Positions 1 through 4,399 of a stretch of 12,196 nt of DNA are shown here, one piece after another. The DNA comes from UBA2144 sp043819035 (GTDB taxonomy: Bacteria > Patescibacteriota > Gracilibacteria > Peribacterales > Peribacteraceae): the NCBI GenBank assembly GCA_043819035.1, contig JBDRFD010000089.1, positions 1 through 12,196 on the forward strand, in the 5' to 3' direction. The position numbers were made by a program, and so were the translations under genes. Under the pieces are notes generated by a model, which saw only the letters and a program-made list of their open reading frames with translations, ran no database searches and was not told where the DNA came from. Within the stretch, counting starts at the first letter, position 1. The number at the start of each line of letters is the position of its first letter.

Positions 1-67
1 TGGATTGGGAGGATTGAGTGATGAGTGGAGATTAGAGTTTTTGTTGGAGTATATGGGTGGGGGATTT

Positions 68-105
68 GTCACAGGTCACAGGTCGAAGGTCGCAAGTCAC
101 CGGTC
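68..105. repeat. Degenerate 7-bp tandem array (GTCACAG type)
   Basis: Five consecutive 7-mers can be read: GTCACAG, GTCACAG, GTCGAAG, GTCGCAA and GTCACCG, followed by a partial GTC. The array lies just beyond the 3' end of the minus-strand gene at 119-655. It is one of four arrays in this window with a 7-bp period and different unit sequences. The G-rich stretch at 1-67 before it shows no gene. Confidence 0.75.
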
Positions 106-118
106 TGCTTATAAAGAT

Positions 119-655
119 TTATCTTACAAATAATCTGATAAATGGAAACTTAGAAAGCTTCGGATGCTTTTCGCTCCAAACTTCAAAATTACTTAATCCC
201 AAAAGTTTTGCCAATCTGTCCCTGGTTTCCTGTGATGTGGTTAGAGTTCGCAAAAGTCGAAAGTCCTCAATTCTTTCTTGGTCTATTTCTGGAGGTGATT
301 CTGGGCTTTCGAAGTCGTTCAACCAAACTTCCAGTTGTCGTTCAATATCTGCTTGGTCCAGAGCAAGACCGGCTTCATAGCGCAAACTGAGCCATTGAGT
401 GGTTCCAAAGAGTCTCTCCATCGAGTGTCGTCCCTGCTCCACAATTGCTTCATCAGGAGCATGCTCCGGAGGGACTTCGGTGTCTCTGGGTTCAGTTGTT
501 TCCACTGTTCGATCCTTTCCGTAACTATCTGTGACGTGGTGCTCGACGACTGGTACCTGGCGCGTTTCTGTATAACCTTCGCGAACTAGAGTCTGAGCCT
601 GTAGATTGCACTTAGCTGTTTCAAGTTCTCCCCTTTCTTCTGTGAGTGATGGCAT
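119..655 (-). CDS. Hypothetical protein, 178 aa, charged
   Basis: I do not recognise this family. The reading frame is open for 178 codons from an ATG and ends in TAA. The protein is hydrophilic and highly charged, with no signal peptide and no membrane segment. The N-terminal third (about residues 1-70) is rich in Thr, Glu and Val and looks low in structure. The middle and C-terminal parts (about 75-178) contain alternating charged and Leu-rich stretches that could form helices, for example around RLAKLLGL near residue 146. There is no Shine-Dalgarno sequence before the ATG and only a poor -10-like match (CAATCT, 5 nt upstream). It is separated by 250 bp from the next minus-strand gene, so it is probably a single transcription unit. 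Antisense frames over it are shorter and have no better claim. It is likely a real gene of unknown function. Confidence 0.6.
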   Translation of the reverse strand: MPSLTEERGELETAKCNLQAQTLVREGYTETRQVPVVEHHVTDSYGKDRTVETTEPRDTEVPPEHAPDEAIVEQGRHSMERLFGTTQWLSLRYEAGLALDQADIERQLEVWLNDFESPESPPEIDQERIEDFRLLRTLTTSQETRDRLAKLLGLSNFEVWSEKHPKLSKFPFIRLFVR

Positions 656-905
656 GTGGTAGATTGGAAAAGAAGGACTGGCATTCTATGCCTCTGAGGG
701 TATTTTTGTCCATAGGGTTAGAATGGGTTGTTTTGTTATATGTTTGATGTTGCCTGTAATTAATTCCCGTGGTTTATCATGAGCGAGCGCCGCAGCGCGA
801 GTCGAATGGTTGTACGGGTTGCCAACTATACTACGTCATTCTCATTCGACGGAAAGTTGGTACTGTAAGCAGAATGACAATCTCACAGAGAAATTCTATT
901 TTGTG
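656..905. other. Intergenic region with inverted repeats
   Basis: I see no convincing gene in this 250-bp stretch. It holds one copy of the palindromic repeat described at 778-810. To its right are short inverted pairs: GTCGAATG at 801-808 with CATTCGAC at 843-850, and GTCATTCT at 835-842 with AGAATGAC at 871-878. These pairs overlap, so at most one of the possible folds can form at a time. On the minus strand, the bases just before the repeat read CCCGTACA then ACCA, which resembles a decayed tRNA 3' end. Confidence 0.45.
778..810 (-). repeat. REP-like palindromic repeat, copy A
   Basis: The conserved borders are CATGAGCGAG (778-787) and GAGTCGAATGGT (799-810). Between them GCGC (787-790) can pair with GCGC (795-798) across a CGCA loop. 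The same borders occur at 1787-1821 around a stem of different sequence, so the fold is kept while the stem changes. On the minus strand the element begins ACCATTCGACTCG. Confidence 0.65.
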
Positions 906-1394
906 TCATAGCAGCTTAAATAACCAGATCGAGCGGTCTTCATATCCACACTTTTTGTAAAATTCGTGAGCTCTTTCATTTGGAACGAAAACTTCAACAT
1001 TGACAGCATCACAACCCTTGGAACGTAGGTATTGCTCCGCTGCTTCCATAAGTTTAGCTCCGATGCCTTTGCTACGAAGATTAGGATCAACGTATAGCTC
1101 AAGAATATCTCCCATTGGTGACGGGACATACTGCAACTTAGCAAGTCCATCCTTCCTTTCAACAATGACAGCAATGCAACCAATTATTCTTTCTTCGTAT
1201 TCAGCGAGTCCAATCCAACCTTCTTGTTCTTTAGTCTTCTTTAACAGGTCTTCGACATATTTTTCACCATATTCTGGCAACCGTCGGATGCGTTTACGGG
1301 GATCAATTGTAATAAGGTGATCTTGCAATGACTCCATACAGTGAATAAGTGCTTCCTTGTCACTTTGTTTGTAATCTCTAATAACGATGTTCAT
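906..1394 (-). CDS. GNAT family N-acetyltransferase
   Basis: This is a 162-aa single-domain GNAT protein, which would transfer an acetyl group from acetyl-CoA to an amine. The substrate cannot be read from the sequence. Motif A is clear: strand residues around ILELYVDP (97-104) lead into the acetyl-CoA pyrophosphate loop RSKGIGAKLM (107-116), a match to the R/Q-x-x-G-x-G/A signature. Motif B follows with VNVEVFVPNERAHEFYKKCGY (131-151, split here as VNVEVFV and PNERAHEFYKKCGY). The N-terminus MNIVIRDY is typical of the fold, and the length is normal. There is no Shine-Dalgarno sequence. A TACAAT hexamer ends 6 nt before the ATG and overlaps the stop codon of the upstream GIY-YIG gene, so the gene can be expressed as a leaderless mRNA independently of its neighbour 12 nt away. 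Confidence 0.9.
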   Translation of the reverse strand: MNIVIRDYKQSDKEALIHCMESLQDHLITIDPRKRIRRLPEYGEKYVEDLLKKTKEQEGWIGLAEYEERIIGCIAVIVERKDGLAKLQYVPSPMGDILELYVDPNLRSKGIGAKLMEAAEQYLRSKGCDAVNVEVFVPNERAHEFYKKCGYEDRSIWLFKLL

Positions 1395-1400
1395 ACATAG

Positions 1401-1409
1401 ATTGTATCA
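1401..1409 (-). promoter_or_regulatory. Extended -10 promoter of the GNAT gene (leaderless)
   Basis: On the minus strand the sequence is TGA-TACAAT-CTATGT-ATG. TG-n-TACAAT is an extended -10 box, and the 6-nt gap places the expected transcription start at the ATG itself. The TGA is also the stop codon of the upstream gene. No -35 box is evident. Inference from sequence only. Confidence 0.55.
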
Positions 1410-1661
1410 CTTCCACTCACCTCGAATCAGTTTTTCTTTCTTCTCCCGTGTCCAGCCTTTGATCTGCACTTCGCGAAGTCTGGCAGAAGATTGATCGGAA
1501 AAAGCGGGTGATGTGTAGTGCAATCTCAATGCACCCTGATCATGGGCAAATTTCGCTCCTTCGTCATGATTATGCTCTTGGATTCTTCTGTGAGGATCAG
1601 TTGTGATGCCTGTGTAATATTTACCAGTTGGAGCCTGTGCGATATATACAAACCATGGCAT
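1407..1661 (-). CDS. GIY-YIG domain protein (UPF0213/YhbQ-like)
   Basis: This is an 84-aa GIY-YIG nuclease-fold protein. FVYIAQA (4-10) and KYYTGIT (14-20) correspond to the two conserved strands. They are followed by DPHRRIQEHN (22-31), which carries the conserved catalytic-type Arg and the helix end. GAKFAHDQGALRLHY (35-49) matches the usual GAKYTR..P..LVY segment of the small stand-alone family. Members of this family are common and mostly uncharacterised; nuclease activity is inferred from the fold. I chose the ATG at 1661, giving MPWFVYI, over one six codons upstream. It matches the family N-terminus, and a TG-A-TACTAT box lies 8 nt before it. The upstream ATG would sit inside that box. 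The GNAT gene lies 12 nt downstream. Confidence 0.87.
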   Translation of the reverse strand: MPWFVYIAQAPTGKYYTGITTDPHRRIQEHNHDEGAKFAHDQGALRLHYTSPAFSDQSSARLREVQIKGWTREKKEKLIRGEWK

Positions 1662-1669
1662 AGCGGAAT

Positions 1670-1678
1670 ATAGTATCA
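1670..1678 (-). promoter_or_regulatory. Extended -10 promoter of the GIY-YIG gene (leaderless)
   Basis: On the minus strand the sequence reads TG-A-TACTAT, then ATTCCGCT, then ATG. The 8-nt gap puts the transcription start within a base or two of the start codon. The same TACTAT plus 8-nt arrangement occurs before grpE. Confidence 0.5.
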
Positions 1679-1702
1679 TGTTTTGCTTGTGTCTTGTTGG
1701 GG

Positions 1703-1821
1703 TCTTCGACTCACTCCGCTTCGCTACGTTCGCTCAGAGTCATTCGACTCGGCGAAGACGTGGCCGGAGCGCCAGAGCGCGACGACCATGAGCGAGGCCC
1801 CAGAGGGCCGAGTCGAATGGT
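1703..1821. repeat. Compound palindromic repeat cluster beside the tRNA, including REP-like copy B
   Basis: Copy B (1787-1821, minus orientation) has the borders CATGAGCGAG and GAGTCGAATGGT, with GGCCC (1796-1800) able to pair with GGGCC (1805-1809). A 13-bp perfect inverted repeat joins CATTCGACTCGGC at 1741-1753 to GCCGAGTCGAATG at 1807-1819. A further related unit on the plus strand at 1703-1737 starts TTCGACTC and ends GCTCAGAGT. The cluster runs directly into the CCA end of the tRNA gene. Translation frames through it are artefacts. Confidence 0.65.
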
Positions 1822-1894
1822 GCCACGGGCTGGAATCGAACCAGCGACCCCGGGCTTATGAGTCCCGTGCTCTAACCGACTGAGCTACCGTGGC
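1818..1894 (-). tRNA. tRNA with CAU anticodon (elongator Met or Ile2)
   Basis: The cloverleaf folds with acceptor GCCACGG/CCGTGGC, D stem GCTC/GAGC, anticodon loop CTCATAA (CAU), T arm GCTGG-TTCGATT-CCAGC, discriminator A and an encoded CCA (1818-1820). There are 74 nt before the CCA. Base 1 is paired (G1-C72), which argues against initiator tRNA. The choice between elongator tRNA-Met and the lysidine-modified tRNA-Ile2 cannot be made with certainty here. The anticodon stem has an A31/G39 mismatch next to the loop, below four good pairs (CGGG/CCCG). The CCA end is shared with the adjoining palindromic repeat. Confidence 0.93.
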
Positions 1895-1967
1895 ATGGGT
1901 TTAGAGTACCAAAATGCCGAATAATGGCATAGGGCAGAACTACTTATTTTTTCCATTGCATCTTCGT

Positions 1968-1996
1968 TTGACTATGACGTACTATCGCAGTGATAT
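1968..1996 (+). promoter_or_regulatory. Possible promoter of the lipoprotein gene
   Basis: TTGACT (1968-1973) and TGATAT (1991-1996) are separated by 17 bp. Transcription would start about 10 nt before the ATG at 2015. The -10 match is only fair. Confidence 0.3.
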
Positions 1997-2014
1997 CTCT
2001 TTCCACTTATTTCT

Positions 2015-2401
2015 ATGAAATCATTAAAAACGCTTGTGATGTTGGCAGGTCTGGCACTGCTCACTGCCTGCACAGTTTCTGTTGATCTCGATAAAGATGG
2101 GCAGGAGCCACCCGCAGAAGAACCAGTTGCAGAAGAACCAGCTGAAGAGGAACCGGCAGCCGAAGAACCTACAGCAGCAGAAGAGCCCGCTGTGGAGGAA
2201 CCATCTGCAGAAGAACCGGCAGCCGAAGAACCTACAGCTGAGGAACCAGCAGAGGAAGAGCCAGCCGCAGAAGAACCAGCAGATGAAGAACCGGTTGAAG
2301 AGGAGCCAACGACCGAGGAACCAGCGGCAGAAGAACCAGCAACTGAAGAGCCTCCGGCGGATGGAACAGGAGAGGATGCGGGGGAACCAGCTGCCGAATA
2401 G
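2015..2401 (+). CDS. Acidic repeat lipoprotein
   Basis: The 128-aa product begins with a short signal peptide (K2, K5, then a hydrophobic core LVMLAGLALL) and ends it with the lipobox LTAC, C19 being the predicted lipidated residue. From about residue 30 to the end the mature protein is a degenerate 5-residue repeat of the type x-x-E-E-P, built from Ala, Thr, Val, Glu and Pro, about 19 units long. It is strongly acidic and should be extended and unstructured. A surface-exposed spacer, a cation-binding chain or a wall-interacting lipoprotein are all possible, and the sequence does not decide. The neighbouring convergent gene is a cation/Ca2+ exchanger, but there is no direct evidence of a link. 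The 15-bp coding repeat keeps other frames open, which produces long false reading frames on both strands. The repeat number may vary between strains. Confidence 0.8.
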   Translation: MKSLKTLVMLAGLALLTACTVSVDLDKDGQEPPAEEPVAEEPAEEEPAAEEPTAAEEPAVEEPSAEEPAAEEPTAEEPAEEEPAAEEPADEEPVEEEPTTEEPAAEEPATEEPPADGTGEDAGEPAAE

Positions 2402-2420
2402 GTTTCTCTAATAGGCAATA

Positions 2421-2512
2421 AAAGGGAAAAAAGAGAAAAAAGGGCAAAAAGGGATTCTTTGTTTATCCCCAATCCCTTTTTTCTTTTTTTGCCCCTTTTA
2501 TCCTTTTTTGCT
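2421..2512. terminator. Bidirectional terminator / A-G-rich inverted element 1
   Basis: AAAAAGGGATT (2446-2456) pairs perfectly with AATCCCTTTTT (2471-2481) around a 14-nt loop. Long T tracts follow the stem in both directions, and GGGC/GCCC lies outside it. It sits between two convergent genes, where a shared terminator is expected. The left arm contains a perfect homopurine mirror repeat at 2424-2444 (G3 A6 GAG A6 G3). A related element lies at 3610-3687. Confidence 0.7.
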
Positions 2513-2555
2513 TTCAAGGCTCGGGCAGCTATTGATAGCAACAGTGGAACAAGTT

Positions 2556-3557
2556 TTACCCTCGCCAGACAATATACCCAATGTAGACGATGTAGCAGGA
2601 GAGCAGGACCCCTCCTTCCCACCTGCGGATGATGTAATCCTTCGATTGCCTCCACCACATAAAGAGCCTGCTATGCGCTTGTCCGTTGTGGACAATGAAG
2701 AAGAAGAGGACGGTGGAGAAAAGGACGACAAAAAGATCCAAGTTGTTGGCCGGTTGAAATGGAAGTGGTTTGATCAACGAGGAGAGCCCAAGGATCCATA
2801 ATATATTAAAGATGTTACTCCCGACGATGTTTCCTACTGCTATGTCTGCTCTTCCTTTGTAGGCTGCCATTCCCGAAGCGGCGAGTTCAGGCAGAGATGT
2901 TCCAATTGCCACGATTGTAAGCCCAATCAGAGCTTCGCTAACTTTGAAGATCTTTGCGATGGCAATCGCACCATCCACTGCAAGCTTTCCTCCGCCTGCC
3001 AGAGCTGCACATCCGATGATAACCAACACAAGAGCCAACCACACAGGCTTGGTTGCCTTGGTGTGACCATCTTCCTCCTTCATTCCACTATGTCGAATGC
3101 CGAATGTGTAGTACATGAAGATGAGGAAGAAGCCGAAAAATATGAGTCCATCACTGCGGCTCAGTTCGGAATACATGTATTTATCTATAATCATATCGTT
3201 GGCCATGATCAGGAGCATCACTGCTGCAAGAAGATTGAATGGGACCTCCTTCAGAACGGTTGAGCGTTGCACCGCAAGAGGGGCGATGATTGCCGCCGTT
3301 CCAAGAATCAAGAGCGTATTGGCGATGTTGCTACCAACAATGTTGCCAATGGCGATGTCAGCGCTTCCTTGGAAACTTGCAACGATATTTACGATCAGCT
3401 CCGGGGCAGATGTTCCAAAGGAAACGACTGTCAGTCCTATGACGAGATCTGTTACTCCCAGGCGGCGTGAGATAGACGAAGCGCCCTCCACGAGCCAATC
3501 GGCTCCTTTGATAAGTAGGACGAAGCCCAGCGCTATAGAAAGCATGGCGAGAAGCAT
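2556..3557 (-). CDS. CaCA family Na+/Ca2+ exchanger (YrbG-like)
   Basis: This 333-aa integral membrane protein has the two inverted alpha repeats that define the calcium/cation antiporter family. Repeat 1 has SFGTSAPELIVN (46-57) and GNIVGSNIAN (71-80). Repeat 2 has AIGTSLPELAAS (217-228) and GNIVGSNIFN (242-251). The acidic residues in the two PEL motifs (E53, E224) are the conserved ion-binding positions. About ten hydrophobic segments are visible, with a charged cytoplasmic-type loop around 155-170 (MKEEDGHTKATK). Length and order are normal for bacterial CaCA proteins of the YrbG type, which exchange Na+ or H+ for Ca2+ across the inner membrane. The C-terminus has an extra charged stretch (about 295-315) before a last helix. 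The ATG at 3557 is preceded 9 nt upstream by an extended -10 box. Related A/G-rich elements flank the gene on both sides. Confidence 0.93.
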   Translation of the reverse strand: MLLAMLSIALGFVLLIKGADWLVEGASSISRRLGVTDLVIGLTVVSFGTSAPELIVNIVASFQGSADIAIGNIVGSNIANTLLILGTAAIIAPLAVQRSTVLKEVPFNLLAAVMLLIMANDMIIDKYMYSELSRSDGLIFFGFFLIFMYYTFGIRHSGMKEEDGHTKATKPVWLALVLVIIGCAALAGGGKLAVDGAIAIAKIFKVSEALIGLTIVAIGTSLPELAASGMAAYKGRADIAVGNIVGSNIFNILWILGLSSLIKPLPFQPANNLDLFVVLFSTVLFFFIVHNGQAHSRLFMWWRQSKDYIIRRWEGGVLLSCYIVYIGYIVWRG

Positions 3558-3566
3558 GTTTCTGCA

Positions 3567-3575
3567 AGTATAGCA
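3567..3575 (-). promoter_or_regulatory. Extended -10 promoter of the exchanger gene
   Basis: On the minus strand: TG-C-TATACT, then TGCAGAAAC, then ATG. TG-n-TATACT is a near-consensus extended -10. The 9-nt gap gives a leader of only a few bases, and no Shine-Dalgarno sequence fits in it. No -35 box is evident. Confidence 0.6.
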
Positions 3576-3609
3576 TGACTGGTTTGAAAGTTCGATGCAT
3601 CCTCAGAAA

Positions 3610-3687
3610 GGAAAAAAGGGCAAAAAAGGCAAAAAAGGATTTCAGCCATTCTCCTTTTTCTCTTTTTACCCTTTTCTCTCTTTTTGC
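3610..3687. repeat. A-G-rich inverted element 2 (terminator-like)
   Basis: AAAAAGGA (3632-3639) pairs with TCCTTTTT (3652-3659) across 12 nt. Both arms extend as runs with a period of about 9 bp: purine units such as GGCAAAAAA on the left, pyrimidine units such as CTCTTTTTA on the right. GAAAAAAGGGCAAAAA is identical here (3611-3626) and in element 1 (2435-2450). The element lies between two divergent genes, an unusual place for a terminator. Reading frames running through it into grpE are artefacts. Confidence 0.6.
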
Positions 3688-3694
3688 TTACCAA

Positions 3695-3700
3695 TACTAT
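3695..3700 (+). promoter_or_regulatory. -10 box of grpE (leaderless)
   Basis: TACTAT is followed by 8 nt (ATCTAAGT) and the ATG at 3709. No Shine-Dalgarno sequence and no clear -35 box are present. Confidence 0.45.
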
Positions 3701-3708
3701 ATCTAAGT

Positions 3709-4191
3709 ATGAGTCGAGCTAAAAAACCACTCAATAAGTGTCCCCAATGCGAGAAACTCTCTGCAGAGCTTGCGAAGATGACGGAACTAGCTGGAAGAGC
3801 TCAGGCAGATCTGCAGAATGCGAAGAGTCGCATGCAGAAGGAGGGGGAAGAGCTAAGGAAATTTGCATTAGAGAACACATTGCTACTTTTGCTCCCAACC
3901 ATTGATAACTTTCAACGTGCATTTGAACATCTTCCAGCAGATCTAGAAGGGAATGAATGGGTGGAGGGAGTGGTTGCGATCGAGAAGGATTTGATGGGAA
4001 AGCTTAGTGCGTTAGGGCTCCAGAAAATCGAAAGCATCGGTGAATCGGTTGATCCGGAGAAGCACGAAGTATTGCAAACGGGTCCGGGGGAAGAGGGGAA
4101 AGTGATTGAGGTCTTCGAAGTAGGATTTATGTTTAACGGGAGAGTCTTGAGGCCTGCGAAGGTGATGGTGGGAGCTGGGAATGAAAAGTGA
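3709..4191 (+). CDS. grpE: GrpE, nucleotide exchange factor of DnaK
   Basis: GrpE releases ADP from the Hsp70 chaperone DnaK and works as a dimer in the cytoplasm. The 160-aa protein has the usual order. A charged N-terminus is followed by a long helix that would form the dimer coiled coil (about 14-65, including ADLQNAKSRMQKEGEELRKF). Next come the helical segment LLLLPTIDNFQRAF and the C-terminal beta domain with the signature VIEVFEVGFMFNGRVLRPAKVMV (about 132-154, shown here as VFEVGFMFNGRVLRPAKV). It is at the short end for the family. An N-terminal CPQC pair (C11, C14) is not usual in GrpE. I chose the ATG at 3709 because the longer frame reaches back through the Lys/Phe-rich repeat element. 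No dnaK or dnaJ is visible nearby. The TGA stop lies inside a 7-bp repeat array. Confidence 0.93.
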   Translation: MSRAKKPLNKCPQCEKLSAELAKMTELAGRAQADLQNAKSRMQKEGEELRKFALENTLLLLLPTIDNFQRAFEHLPADLEGNEWVEGVVAIEKDLMGKLSALGLQKIESIGESVDPEKHEVLQTGPGEEGKVIEVFEVGFMFNGRVLRPAKVMVGAGNEK

Positions 4192-4211
4192 AAAGTTAAT
4201 AGTGAATATTT
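4184..4211. repeat. Degenerate 7-bp tandem array (AAAAGTG type)
   Basis: Four consecutive 7-mers: AAAAGTG, AAAAGTT, AATAGTG and AATATTT. The first overlaps the last codons and the TGA stop (4189-4191) of grpE, so the array adjoins or has replaced the natural gene end. Confidence 0.6.
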
Positions 4212-4251
4212 CAAAATGCAGAATTGGGAATTGTTAAACAAACAATCAGGA

Positions 4252-4268
4252 GCACCCCTCCAGGGTGC
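4252..4268. terminator. Hairpin between grpE and murD, possible terminator
   Basis: GCACCC (4252-4257) pairs with GGGTGC (4263-4268) around CTCCA. The minus-strand side is followed by a T-rich stretch (TCCTGATTGTTTGTTT), so it could end the murL-murD transcript. The T run is interrupted, and the hairpin is about 130 bp past the murD stop. The rest of 4192-4399 shows no gene. Confidence 0.35.
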
Positions 4269-4399
4269 GTTGAGAATTTGCGGTTGATCAATCAGAAAAT
4301 ATACAAACGCTCGAATACTTTTCAGCGTTCTTCAATATTATCAAGTATGATGATATAGTTGCGCAACAATGTTACTATAATCTGCCCCAGAAGCAGTCA

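Noticed and set aside
68..105. CRISPR array
   Set aside because: The units are 7 bp with no spacers, and there are no cas genes in the window.
1683..1883. 66-codon plus-strand frame with LESNQRPRAYESRALTD
   Set aside because: It is the antisense translation of the CAU tRNA and the adjoining palindromes.
1972..2658. 228-codon minus-strand frame rich in Ser, Ala and Gly
   Set aside because: It is antisense to the Glu-Pro repeat of the lipoprotein. The 15-bp repeat keeps every frame open, and the frame runs through the terminator into the exchanger end.
3115..3573. 152-codon plus-strand frame
   Set aside because: It is antisense to the exchanger gene; its Ser/Arg-rich composition is a reflection of the membrane protein codons.
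3595..3708. N-terminal extension of GrpE with KGKKGKKGKKG and Phe-rich segment
   Set aside because: It is a translation of the A/G-rich inverted element. The ATG at 3709 has a well-spaced -10 box and fits the family N-terminus.
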